From positions 8,122,001 through 8,186,000 of the forward strand of contig NZ_CP109442.1 in assembly GCF_036227205.1 (NCBI RefSeq): a stretch of 64,000 nt of DNA, given 5' to 3'. The translations under genes and the position numbers were made by a program. The notes under the pieces are model-generated. The model ran no database searches. It saw nothing but the letters and a program-made list of their open reading frames with translations, and was not told the DNA's origin. Numbering within the stretch: position 1 is the stretch's first letter; each line of letters starts with the position of its first letter. The stretch comes from Amycolatopsis sp. NBC_01480 (GTDB lineage: Bacteria; Actinomycetota; Actinomycetes; Mycobacteriales; Pseudonocardiaceae). Below are positions 42,439-51,552 of this stretch, piece after piece.

Positions 42439-43395
42439 CTATTGCCTGCCTTGGTGACCACCATCCTGTTCCGGGCCGGCTGTGCGCGTCTTGGTCACCC
42501 GTGCACGGTTGCTGGTTACCAGTGCACGGGCGTTGTAGCCGTACGTCGTCTTGAAGAGCTTGCTGAAATGGGCGGGATCGGAGAATCCCCACCGGGCGGC
42601 CACGGCGGTGACCGTGCGTCCGCTTCCGGTCAGCTCGGCCCGGCAGCGCTCAAGGCGGCGACGGCGGATCAGGGCCGCGACGGTGAGCGGCTGATCCTCG
42701 AACAGCTTGTGCAGCCGGCGTACGGAAATGTGGTGGGCGGCGGCGATGCTGGGCGGGGACAGATCGGGATCAGCCAGCCGGGCCTCGATGTAGCCGGCGA
42801 TCCGGTCCCGCAGCCGCTCGTCCGGGGCCGGTCGCCCGTCGCCCAGCCGGGCCTCCAGCGCGACCGCGATCAGCTCGACGACGGCCGCCGCCGCCGACCT
42901 CAGCGCCTCCGCCTCGCGGAACTCGGTCGCCGACCGCGCCGACTCCCGAGCCAGCACGGAGACGAGAGCGCCCGGACCGTGACTGCCGTCGATGCGTAGG
43001 CCGATGAGCCGGTCGATCTGCGCGGGCCGGATCCGAAGCTCCCGGCGCGGAACCAGGATGGTGACGTGCGCGGCGGCGGTGCTCTCGAACCGGATCGTGC
43101 GCGTGGGATCGAGCAGCACCAGGTCGGCCGGCCCGAGTTCGGCGTCGCCGCGCCCCTGGTTGATCCGCGTCTGGCCCCGGGTCATCACCTTGATCGCCAG
43201 GTTCTCGCCGTCGACGGCGGCGCGCTCCTGCCCGATGCAGGAGCTCTCGGGCGTGGCGAGCGAGACCAGCCGCAGCGGCCCGAGGTCACGGGTGGCGATC
43301 CGGCCCCGGAAGCCGGCCCCGGCCAGCTTGTTGACCAGCGGTGGAAACCCGCTGGCGGTCAGCTCGTCCTGGAACGTCTCGAGGTTGCCGATCAC
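42439..43395 (-). CDS. AraC-family transcriptional regulator
   Basis: A 318-residue regulator with an N-terminal AraC-binding-like domain (LVSLATPESSCIGQERAAVD..INQGRGDAELGPADLVLLDPTRTIRFES) and two C-terminal HTH motifs (SPPSIAAAHHISVRRLHKLFED and VTAVAARWGFSDPAHFSKLFKTTYGYNARAL). It is first in a three-gene operon with the cupin and the oxidoreductase, which are probably its targets. A 9-bp inverted repeat (42498-42530) sits in its 3' end, ahead of the cupin gene. Confidence 0.9.
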   Translation of the reverse strand: MIGNLETFQDELTASGFPPLVNKLAGAGFRGRIATRDLGPLRLVSLATPESSCIGQERAAVDGENLAIKVMTRGQTRINQGRGDAELGPADLVLLDPTRTIRFESTAAAHVTILVPRRELRIRPAQIDRLIGLRIDGSHGPGALVSVLARESARSATEFREAEALRSAAAAVVELIAVALEARLGDGRPAPDERLRDRIAGYIEARLADPDLSPPSIAAAHHISVRRLHKLFEDQPLTVAALIRRRRLERCRAELTGSGRTVTAVAARWGFSDPAHFSKLFKTTYGYNARALVTSNRARVTKTRTAGPEQDGGHQGRQ

Positions 43396-43589
43396 CGGTC
43401 AACGATAACGCCGGCACTTCCGGTGGGGTCCACGGACAGGGAGGCCGTCGGCGGGCCGAGCCCCGCGAAGATGGCCGGGGAGCCCTGGTAACACTGGATT
43501 AACGAAGAGCAAGTCCGGACCAGAAGGCCCCGGTGGTCATCTGTCGCGCCACACCCGACTACCCACGCCGGCCGAGGGTGGCTGCGGCG

Positions 43590-43799
43590 GCGCCGGGATC
43601 GGCGTGCACACCCCGGTCAAGCAGCCCGCCGGCGACCAGGACTCGACGCGGACAACCGCTGCTACAACGCGCGGGTTCGCCGTGCTCACCGGGACGGTGG
43701 CGCCCCCTGCGGCAGATCACCGCCAGTCCACGCGAAATCGGCGACATCGTCAAAGCCGCGTCGGTGCTGACCCATTTCGACCATGGTCGGCTGACCTGA
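43590..43799 (+). pseudogene. Decayed DDE transposase C-terminus (IS5-like)
   Basis: Three overlapping frames join into the end of an IS5-like / DDE_Tnp_4 transposase: GIGVHTPVKQPAGDQ, then LDADNRCYNA, then RWRPLRQITASPREIGDIVKAASVLTHF. No single frame spans it, so at least two frameshifts have occurred and the N-terminus is gone. No inverted repeats were found at its edges. The rest of 43396-43847 shows nothing recognisable. Confidence 0.6.
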
Positions 43800-43847
43800 A
43801 AATCGCTGAGATCCCCTCATTGCCCGGGCCGCGGCGCGGCTTTGCGG

Positions 43848-44399
43848 TCAGCTCTTGGTGAAATCGCAGCCGGTGATCTGCACGTACTCCCCGCTCTTGG
43901 TGGTGAAGCGAGTCGCTCCGGCGGTGAGGTCGTTCGCGATGATGTTGCCGCCGGAGTCGTCCTTCAGGCGCGCCCAGTAGCACTCGATGCCGGAATCGCG
44001 GGGGCCGCTCGTCTTGTAACTGCCGGTGGCGATGTCCGTGCCGACCTTGTAGGTGCCGTCGCCGAACGAGGTGAGCGGACCGGCGGGGGCCTGGACCGGT
44101 GCCGGGGCCGCCGGCGGCTGGTTCGTCACCGTGACCGTCTGGGTGACCGGGGGTGCCGTGACGGTCTGGACCGCGGGCGCGGCCGGACTCGCGGTGACGG
44201 TCCTGGTGGCCGGGGCCGGCTGCGCCGCGAGCGTGGAGTTCTGGGTGGCGAGCCCGCCCGATCCTGCTGTGGCGCCGACGCCGAATGCGACGATCGTGCC
44301 GAGCACCCAGGGCCAGCGGCGGCGCTTCTTGACCGCCTTCGCCGTTGTGGGCTGTTCCTGCTGGGGTGGCTGCTCGTACGCGCCGGGCTGAGTCGTCAT
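43848..44399 (-). CDS. Single-pass membrane/exported protein with Thr-Val-Pro linker
   Basis: A 183-residue protein. ATG 44399 has AAGGA upstream and is preferred over a longer frame. Layout: cytoplasmic Gln/Pro-rich start, Lys/Arg cluster (KKRRRWPW), one helix (VLGTIVAFGVGATAGSGGLA), a linker of Thr/Val/Pro repeats, then a compact C-terminal domain (GDGTYKVGTDIATGSYKTSGP..CYWARL..GEYVQITGCDF) with two Cys probably bridged. The last domain is common on the outside of actinomycete cells; function unknown. Confidence 0.7.
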   Translation of the reverse strand: MTTQPGAYEQPPQQEQPTTAKAVKKRRRWPWVLGTIVAFGVGATAGSGGLATQNSTLAAQPAPATRTVTASPAAPAVQTVTAPPVTQTVTVTNQPPAAPAPVQAPAGPLTSFGDGTYKVGTDIATGSYKTSGPRDSGIECYWARLKDDSGGNIIANDLTAGATRFTTKSGEYVQITGCDFTKS

Positions 44400-44581
44400 G
44401 TGGTCCTTGTCGTACGGACCACGACGCATATAACACAAAAACTCGAAAACAGGCCGAAAGCCCTGTGAATCAGGGTCCAAATACCTCTGGAGCGGATTTG
44501 CGGCCGAATCCTCCGCATCGACAGGCGGCCGCGAGTCAATTGCCCGTATTAGGCATCAGGTTCTTTTGGTGGCGGCGGGAC

Positions 44582-45190
44582 TCAGCCGTTAGTGGACGCT
44601 CCTGGTCCAATCGTGGCGTAGCGGGCGGCGGTGGTGCGGACGGCCTCGTCGACTACCTGGGCGACGCGTTCGGCGCTCACCTCCCAGCCCGGCACCAGGA
44701 GGGCCGGCCAGAAGACGTAGGTGGAGATCATGCCGAGGAACTGGGTGGCGGCGAGCTCCACGTCCTCGACCCGCACCGTTCCCGCGTCGTGCTCGGCCAG
44801 GAGGTAGCTGCGCACGGACTCGAAGTAGGGCAGTTTCCCTTGTGAGAACTGCGCATGGGCCAGCTCGGGGAACCGCGGCAGCTCGGCGATGACGATCTGG
44901 AACAGGGCGGCCATCCGGGCGCGGCCCAGCAGCTCGGCGTAGCGGCGGCCGATGATGCCGAGCCCGTCGACGAGGTTGCCGGCCGGCGGGGGCTCCTCCT
45001 CGTCGGCGGTCGACCAGGACTCGGTCACGATGGCGTCGAACAGGGCGGCTTTGGTCGGGAACTGCTTGAACAGGGTGGCCCGCGAAACGCCCGAGCGCTC
45101 GGCGATCCGCGCCCAGTGACGTCCGGTCGTAGCCCAGCTCGAGGAACAGCGCGGTCGCGGTGCGGCGGCGCCGCGACCGGCTGGCATGCG
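44582..45190 (-). pseudogene. TetR-family regulator, 5'-truncated and frameshifted
   Basis: Most of a TetR protein is present: ARIAERSGVSRATLFKQFPTKAALFDAIVTESW and the ligand domain up to 44582. The preceding residues RRRRTATALFLELGYDRTSL lie in another frame; one extra G in a GGG run near 45112 breaks the frame. Its true start is missing because the sequence runs directly into the oxidoreductase fragment at about 45180. Both lesions indicate a dead gene. Confidence 0.75.
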
Positions 45191-45418
45191 AACCTGCTCG
45201 CCGAGCCCACCTTCACCTTTCACCTCAAGAACGGGATCCGGGCAGATCTGCCGGCTCGGGCCACGCCGGTCACCGACCCGGCTGAACGTCAGGCCGTGCT
45301 GGCGGTGAACGTCGCGGATCTCAACCAGCCCCACGACCCCGGCACCGTCCGGCCGACCCGCCTCGAAGACTGGGCCGACAGCCGGCTGATGTGGATCAGC
45401 TTCCGCAATCGGCCGTGA
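45179..45418 (+). pseudogene. C-terminal fragment of DUF385 (deazaflavin-dependent nitroreductase-like) gene
   Basis: About 79 codons in one frame: GWHANLLAEPTFTFHLKNG then ARATPVTDPAERQAVL, matching the C-terminal half of F420-type DUF385 proteins (W-x-x-N-L-x-x-x-P...VTDPAER). No start is present: the frame upstream is the complement of the TetR N-terminus. The two were probably divergent neighbours before a deletion removed both starts. Confidence 0.7.
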
Positions 45419-45439
45419 CCGCGGGCCCCTCGACAAAAG

Positions 45440-45461
45440 CTCGTGAGTGTTCATGACGGTT
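45440..45461 (+). repeat. Left half of dispersed palindromic repeat (island boundary)
   Basis: ctcgtgagtgttcatgacgg plus tt, followed by agaacc; one mismatch to the left arm of the 31884-31933 repeat. Only the left arm and centre are present here; the matching right arm is at 50657-50680. The centre gacggttagaacc (45455-45467) also recurs at 50648-50660 as a direct repeat with one mismatch. Confidence 0.75.
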
Positions 45462-45474
45462 AGAACCAAACATC

Positions 45475-45736
45475 ACTTGGTCAACTACTTGTGACTTTGG
45501 ATTGTTCCTCGCACAAGGCAGGCCGTTTCCGTCCGAGTGAACACGGTTGGATCAACGTAGCGTGCTTCTGTCGAGGGCACCTTGTAGTCAACGTCCAGCG
45601 AGCGTTGAGGTCGTCTTCAATCGGGCCACATGAGTGCCGGTTGTAGGTGGTTTGCATGAGGTTGGGGTGGCCTTGCGGAGCGGCGTCCGGCGGCCGGGAA
45701 GTGCAAGCGCATGCCTACGACCACCCGCGCGACCGC
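45475..45736. other. Intergenic DNA of lower GC, nothing recognised
   Basis: About 260 bases at the left end of the island with lower GC than the genome average. No gene with family features, no RNA gene and no promoter consensus was recognised on either strand. Confidence 0.5.
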
Positions 45737-46261
45737 TCACGGCTTGGGTTCAGATTCGGGCGCCCCATGGGGCCATGCGCAGGGAGAATCGACACCGATA
45801 TTCAATCGCCCGTCCGGCGTCGCCTGCATTCCCATCAGATAATCGTCTCGCTGAGCGTTCGTGAATAGATCTTTCGGCCGGTCATCAGTTTCTGGTTTCC
45901 ACCCGTTGCTAGTCCACCAGTGGGCCAGCGCATCGAAGTATGTGTTGTTGCGTGTACGATCAATCCCATCGACCCAAAAGCTGACACTCGCATGAGCTTG
46001 ACCAGTTGGCCGATCACTGACATCAGTGCAGGGAAGCTGTGGAACAAAATCATCCGTCAACTTGTATCCGGGAGGGAAGACGGCGGCCGCAGCAGCGTGA
46101 ACTGCCTTTAATGCCGTCTCTCGAGCCTGATCAAAAGAAAGTGAGGGCTTCACGGTTTCACCGCTTCCGCATGAGGTCAAAGCGAATGTGAATAGAGCGA
46201 GAAAAGTCAGGTTTCGCGTAGATTTGGGACGATTAATCCTAAACCGATGGAAGTCGATCAC
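45737..46261 (-). CDS. Small lipoprotein
   Basis: A 174-residue lipoprotein: signal peptide with lipobox LTSC (NLTFLALFTFALTSCGSGE, Cys near residue 31), then a mixed alpha/beta domain with two Cys (LPCTDV and DSPCAWP), probably disulfide-bonded. Its base composition is clearly lower in GC than its neighbours. ATG 46261 overlaps the stop of the large hydrolase gene (ATGA), so it is co-translated with it. Could be an immunity or accessory protein for that hydrolase; no family is recognised. Confidence 0.75.
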   Translation of the reverse strand: MIDFHRFRINRPKSTRNLTFLALFTFALTSCGSGETVKPSLSFDQARETALKAVHAAAAAVFPPGYKLTDDFVPQLPCTDVSDRPTGQAHASVSFWVDGIDRTRNNTYFDALAHWWTSNGWKPETDDRPKDLFTNAQRDDYLMGMQATPDGRLNIGVDSPCAWPHGAPESEPKP

Positions 46262-47922
46262 GGCTGCCCTCCGGCGATAATCTTACCCATTGATTTTAGC
46301 GATTCCGACCGTGGAAGCCAGTAGTCACTGTGAGAAGTGAGAGGATTGCTGGGGTCGGAATTAAACTGTTGTCCGCCGAACCATGCGGTGGTGGGGTCGG
46401 GTCCGAGGGGGTCGATGTGGTCGAGGCCGATATCGGGTCCGTCGAAGTTGGTGAGGATGGGGATGGGGTCGGTGGGTGATTTGGTGGAGTAGATGTGCTG
46501 GCCGACCTGGTCTTGGGGCGTGCCGTCGAGGTGGAGTTGGTTGGCGTGGTCGACGCCGACGCCAGGACTGGCGACCATGACAACGTTGTTGGCGGGCAGG
46601 CCGAGGTCGCGGGCGGTTTGCCCGACGACGGTGGTGCCGTAGCTGTGGCCGACCACGGTGGTGTTCACCGGCCCTTGGTGCGCGGCACCGAGTCCGTCTT
46701 GGAAGTTGCGGAGCGAGGGTTCGGCCTTGTCGGCAAAACTGGTACTTGCCGCGTCCGGGATAATGCTCTGCGGTGCGTCGTATCCCACCCACGTGATCAC
46801 CGACGTAGACGGTGACCCCATTTTTCCAGCCATCGCCATCATCGAGTCTGAGCGGGCGATGTCGGTAGCCATGCCGTCGTTCAGTCCGGCAGTCGTGCCG
46901 GGTACGTAGGTGGCGACGTTGACGGCCTGGTCGGGGTTGCCAATGGCGACGATGGCCTGCCCGGAGTTCGCCGGGTTGATGCCGAGCAGGTAGGCGGGCG
47001 GCTGGCCGGGCAAGGCTTGGTCCAGCCGGGTTTTGATCTGGTCCATTCCGGTGATCTTGCTGTTGAGCGCGTCCCGCTGTTTTTCTAAGGATTCGTATTC
47101 TTCTTGCTGTTGCGGGTCGCTGCGTTTCATACCGTCCAGCCGGTGCTGGATATCGTCCTTTTGCTGTTGCAGGTCCTTGTAGTCCCGGTCGAGTACGATT
47201 CGGTTGGCGCGGTCCCGGTCGGTCGCCGGGAGCCCGTTCATGGCGCCGATCGCGCCCGGCCGGTCACGAATGAGAATATCCCGCCCGGCATTCGACAGGG
47301 TCGCCCACCACGCGGCGTTCTGCGCTGGGGTCGCGTTCGGCAGTGGCTCTGGCAACGTCAAGCCGGGATCTTTCATCCCGTCCGCAGCGGCGGCCGTGAC
47401 CGTCGATTCGTCCCCGGTGCCGAACTGCCCCGCCGCCGCCCGGTCCAGCACCGACGCTAGATCGGCGTCGATATCGCTGGCTGTGCGCAGGACCTGCGCG
47501 ACCTCGTCCACCAGTTGCGTGCGTGTCCTTGCCCGGTCTTCCGGGTGCAGGTCGGGCGGCACTTGCTTGCCCGCGAAGCTGTCGACGAGGCTACCGGCGT
47601 CGGTGATCTGGAACCCGTACTTGCGGGCCAGCTCTTCGGCGCTGGTGAGGGCGTGCTGGACACCGGTGATCGCGTCGGCGGCCTGTCCCGCCGTCTTGCC
47701 CAGGATGGCAGCGCCAGCGGCGATGGTGTCCAGACCGTGCATCAATGCGCGGTGCTGGGTGCCCGCGTCGTCCGCTGCTGGTCCGCTCCAGCCCTCGATC
47801 GGCAAGGTCTTGCCGTAGTCGTCGCCGGAATGGATGAGGATCTGGGTCCGGGTCTGCAGAACGGAGAAGATCTCGTTCAGCGCGCTGGGGCTCCACTGTC
47901 GGACGTCGGCCAGTGACAGCAT
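46258..47922 (-). CDS. DUF1023-type alpha/beta hydrolase with WXG-like N-terminal helical domain
   Basis: A 554-residue protein. Residues 1-180 are helical (SLADVRQWSPSALNEIF..GWSGPAADDAG, a WxG-like turn) as in type VII secretion-linked proteins; residues 240-300 form a coiled coil (DLQQQKDDIQHRLDGMKRSD); the C-terminal part is a DUF1023 alpha/beta hydrolase with TTVVGHSYGTTVVGQTARD (Ser nucleophile) and SHSDYW near the end (probable catalytic His). No signal peptide. Preceded by a WXG100-like gene (TGATG overlap) and followed by a lipoprotein gene. Probably an exported lipase/esterase-like effector or cell-envelope enzyme. Confidence 0.8.
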   Translation of the reverse strand: MLSLADVRQWSPSALNEIFSVLQTRTQILIHSGDDYGKTLPIEGWSGPAADDAGTQHRALMHGLDTIAAGAAILGKTAGQAADAITGVQHALTSAEELARKYGFQITDAGSLVDSFAGKQVPPDLHPEDRARTRTQLVDEVAQVLRTASDIDADLASVLDRAAAGQFGTGDESTVTAAAADGMKDPGLTLPEPLPNATPAQNAAWWATLSNAGRDILIRDRPGAIGAMNGLPATDRDRANRIVLDRDYKDLQQQKDDIQHRLDGMKRSDPQQQEEYESLEKQRDALNSKITGMDQIKTRLDQALPGQPPAYLLGINPANSGQAIVAIGNPDQAVNVATYVPGTTAGLNDGMATDIARSDSMMAMAGKMGSPSTSVITWVGYDAPQSIIPDAASTSFADKAEPSLRNFQDGLGAAHQGPVNTTVVGHSYGTTVVGQTARDLGLPANNVVMVASPGVGVDHANQLHLDGTPQDQVGQHIYSTKSPTDPIPILTNFDGPDIGLDHIDPLGPDPTTAWFGGQQFNSDPSNPLTSHSDYWLPRSESLKSMGKIIAGGQP

Positions 47923-48233
47923 CAGCGTGGTCCCCGCATGGTCGGTGCGGCGGATGCGAACACCCCGGCGGCGGTGTGGTCACCCTGCTGGTAGCGATCG
48001 GCTGCGGTGTTCAGGCTGTCCGCGAAGTGCTGAGCTTCGCTGCACCACTCGGTGAACGTGGCCGCCAACGCTTCCTGACATCGCCCGGCCGAGGCCGCTG
48101 CTGTACCGCCCGGCACCGCTGCACCCACCCGCCCCGCCGGTTCCGCGCAATCCGCGCCACGCAGGGCGCCTACCTTCTCACCAGCGGATCTGCCAGCCGC
48201 TCTCAGCGCGTCCGGCACCGTTGTGAACCCCAT
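47922..48233 (-). CDS. WXG100/ESX-like small helical protein
   Basis: A 103-residue protein of predominantly helical character (EALAATFTEWCSEAQHFADSLNTAADRYQQGDHTAAGVFASA), with the size and helix-turn-helix layout of WXG100-like type VII substrates, although the WxG motif itself is not seen. Good ribosome site GGGGAGGGG 5 nt upstream of ATG 48233. Its stop and the hydrolase start share bases. Likely a partner or chaperone that is co-secreted with the hydrolase. Confidence 0.65.
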   Translation of the reverse strand: MGFTTVPDALRAAGRSAGEKVGALRGADCAEPAGRVGAAVPGGTAAASAGRCQEALAATFTEWCSEAQHFADSLNTAADRYQQGDHTAAGVFASAAPTMRGPR

Positions 48234-48367
48234 CTCGACCCCTCCCCGTGATCAATCCATCACAGGGTACGGGACCATCACCAGTCAAACCCACCACCGT
48301 CGAGGCGTCCCGCAGACCTACCCATCCCGGCGCGGAGATCTACTCAGGGGGTTGTGAGTAGTCCTGC

Positions 48368-48596
48368 TCAGGGGCACAGCTCCGCGTTGCTGGTGTCCCT
48401 GGGCGGGGCGGTTTGTGCAATGAGTGCGTCCAGATGTGCGGCGAGCGCCGCCGCACTCCGGGCCGGCACAACGCTCGCGTCCATCGCCCGCCGCAGCTTT
48501 CCAGCCGCCTCGACCAGAACGGCGCGCAACAGAGCCGCACGTTCGACATCCGGAACTTCTGGTCGCTCCGACAGAATACTGCCCGTCCCCCATCAT
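48368..48596 (-). pseudogene. Small frameshifted gene of unknown function
   Basis: After ATGATG (48591-48596, good GGGAGACGAGG upstream) the frame that makes sense, SILSERPEVPDVERAALLRA to PPRDTSNAELCP and a TGA at 48368, is one base out of register with the start; an in-frame stop precedes it. The Ala/Leu-rich helical peptide (about 70 residues) resembles the C-terminus of small phage- or plasmid-type proteins but no family is certain. Alternatively non-coding. Confidence 0.4.
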
Positions 48597-48664
48597 CTGA
48601 CCTCGTCTCCCTGCTCCCGATTGGTTCAATCGAGTGTCAAGCCCCGGGTTTGATGGACACTGGA

Positions 48665-49902
<1,238 letters not shown>

Positions 49903-49954
49903 GACCGTGAATCCTCCGGGTGTTCGATGTCTCCATCAAACCCGGGGCGGGACA

Positions 49955-50265
49955 GAGAGCACGCTTGGTTACCCCGTGGACCTGCGGATCTGGCTCGGGA
50001 TGTGTTCGACGGTGTCCCGTTTGGACTGTCTCAACGCGGCCTGGTGACCAACGCGCCGTGGATCGGGGTCAACTGGCTGATCGGAGGCTGCCCCGGGCAA
50101 GGGAAGCCGGCGGCGTTGCGGACGTTGCTGTTGGGTGCGGCGCTCGGCCTGACAGCCGAGTTGTAGGCGGTCGTCTTGGGCGAGTCACCCGACTTCGCGC
50201 CGTTCGAACCGCGTCTGTCCCGCCGCCGGATGGGGATGGATGACAGCGTGGCTGAGGCGGCCGCG
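49955..50265 (+). pseudogene. FtsK/SpoIIIE-type DNA translocase fragment
   Basis: Frame reads RGPADLARDVFDGVPFGLSQRG..VNWLIGGCPGQGKPAALRTLLLGAALGLTAEL, then a TAG at 50164-50166, then in the same frame VVLGESPDFAPFEPRLSRRR. This matches FtsK-like translocases of actinomycete integrative elements, but Walker A reads GCPGQGKP (Thr/Ser of GKT/S lost) and an internal stop is present. The 5' part is missing. It is a broken remnant. Confidence 0.7.
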
Positions 50266-50284
50266 CGAAGAAGCGACGGCGAAC

Positions 50285-50623
50285 GAGGCGAAGCCCTCAA
50301 TCAGCTTGAACCGGTCCTCCAGGTCCTTGGACCGCCGCCGCCCCCGGTCGGTGTTCCACACCACCACGCCATCACACGCCCGCGCAGCCACCCGCTTCAT
50401 GACCCGTTCCGACCCCGGGCGGCGGACCTTCGGATTCCACGCCGAGAGCTTCGGGTCAGAGAGCTCCTCACCCACCAAGCCGCTCGATCACCTCGCGGCT
50501 ATCGGCGTGCTGAGTCTCGGGCTCCTCCAGCTTCCCCGCCTGATTCCGGGACAGCCGCGCGTACGATCCCAAGATCGCCTGTCGGCCGTTCTGACCTGCG
50601 CCAACCTGGTGTGAGTGAGCCAT
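50285..50623 (-). pseudogene. Serine recombinase (resolvase/integrase) fragment, frameshifted
   Basis: ATG 50623 opens a frame with ILGSYARLSRNQ (Ser nucleophile in ARLS) to ETQHADSREVIERLGG, then stops at about 50480; a neighbouring frame continues VGEELSDPKLSAWNPKVRR..ARACDGVVVWNTDRGRRRSKDLEDR, the next block of serine recombinases. One frameshift separates the two; the C-terminal half of the family is absent. It starts only about 24 bp from the right boundary repeat, where an integrase gene would be expected. Confidence 0.72.
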
Positions 50624-50656
50624 ACGACCCACCGTAGATCGTCAAGTGACGGTGAG

Positions 50657-50680
50657 AACCGGTATGAACACTCACGAGTC
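50657..50680 (-). repeat. Right half of dispersed palindromic repeat (island boundary)
   Basis: aaccggtatgaacactcacg plus agtc: right arm of the repeat family with two mismatches. The 5' flank gacggtgagaacc (50648-50660) equals the left centre (45455-45467) but for one base. The LysR stop codon lies inside this arm. Confidence 0.75.
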
Positions 50681-51541
50681 TTTCGGGACCAGCGCAACGA
50701 ATTCCTCGGCCGCCGGCGACAGCGGGCCGGCGCGCCAGACCAGGCGGCCGCGGCGTACCAGGCGGGGGAGCAGGGGGACGATCACCGCGCCCTGGCGGCG
50801 GGCGTCCTCGGCCATGGCGCGGGGGAGCAGCGCCGCGCCGGCGCCCGCGAGGACCAGCGGGACCATCATCGCCCGGTGCTCGGTCTCCACGACGATGCGC
50901 GGTTCACGGCCGGAGCCGCGCAGTGCGTCTTCGACCAGCCAGCGCGTGGCGGTGCCCTGCGGGGTCGTGACCAGGTCCAGTTCGGCCAGCTCCGCCTGCG
51001 GCAGGGCTTCGGTGCGCGGGGAGTCCGCGGGCAGCACCGCGAACACCTCCTGCTCGGCCAGGTCCACTCCGGACAGTCCGGCCGGGTCCGAACCGGACTC
51101 GACGAGCCCGACCTCGCTCTGCCCGTCGCGGACGCGGTTGAGCACATCGGACCCGGTCTCCGGCGCCCGGACGCGCACGCGCACCTTCGGGTGCCCGGCG
51201 CGGAACCGGCCCAGCAGCGCGGCCAGCGGGTCGACGGCCAGGGTGGTCTGGGAGGCGATGTCCAGCGTCCCGCCGCCGAGCCCGAGCACCTCGCGCACCG
51301 CCGCGTCCGCCGTGCTCAGGTCACGCAGGATCTGGCGGGCCGGGGCGACCAGCGCGGTGCCCGCCGCGGTCAGCTCCGCGCCATGCGGCAACCGGTGGAA
51401 CAGCAGTCCGCCCAGCTGTTTCTCCAAGGTGCGCACCGCATGCGACAACGAGGGCTGGGCGACGTGCAGCCGCCGCGCCGCGTTGGTGAACCCGCCGTGG
51501 TCGACCACGGCGAGGAAGTACTCCAGCTGGCGGCGCTCCAT
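50672..51541 (-). CDS. LysR-family regulator of the Rieske ferredoxin/reductase operon
   Basis: A 289-residue LysR protein with N-terminal HTH (MERRQLEYFLAVVDHGGFTNAARRLHVAQPSLSHAVRTLEKQLGG) and effector-binding domain. It is the last gene of the Rieske ferredoxin - reductase - LysR unit, 11 nt from the reductase, so it may act on its own operon or on the choline genes nearby. Its stop lies inside the dispersed repeat. Confidence 0.88.
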   Translation of the reverse strand: MERRQLEYFLAVVDHGGFTNAARRLHVAQPSLSHAVRTLEKQLGGLLFHRLPHGAELTAAGTALVAPARQILRDLSTADAAVREVLGLGGGTLDIASQTTLAVDPLAALLGRFRAGHPKVRVRVRAPETGSDVLNRVRDGQSEVGLVESGSDPAGLSGVDLAEQEVFAVLPADSPRTEALPQAELAELDLVTTPQGTATRWLVEDALRGSGREPRIVVETEHRAMMVPLVLAGAGAALLPRAMAEDARRQGAVIVPLLPRLVRRGRLVWRAGPLSPAAEEFVALVPKDS

Positions 51542-51552
51542 CCCCGGCGGCG

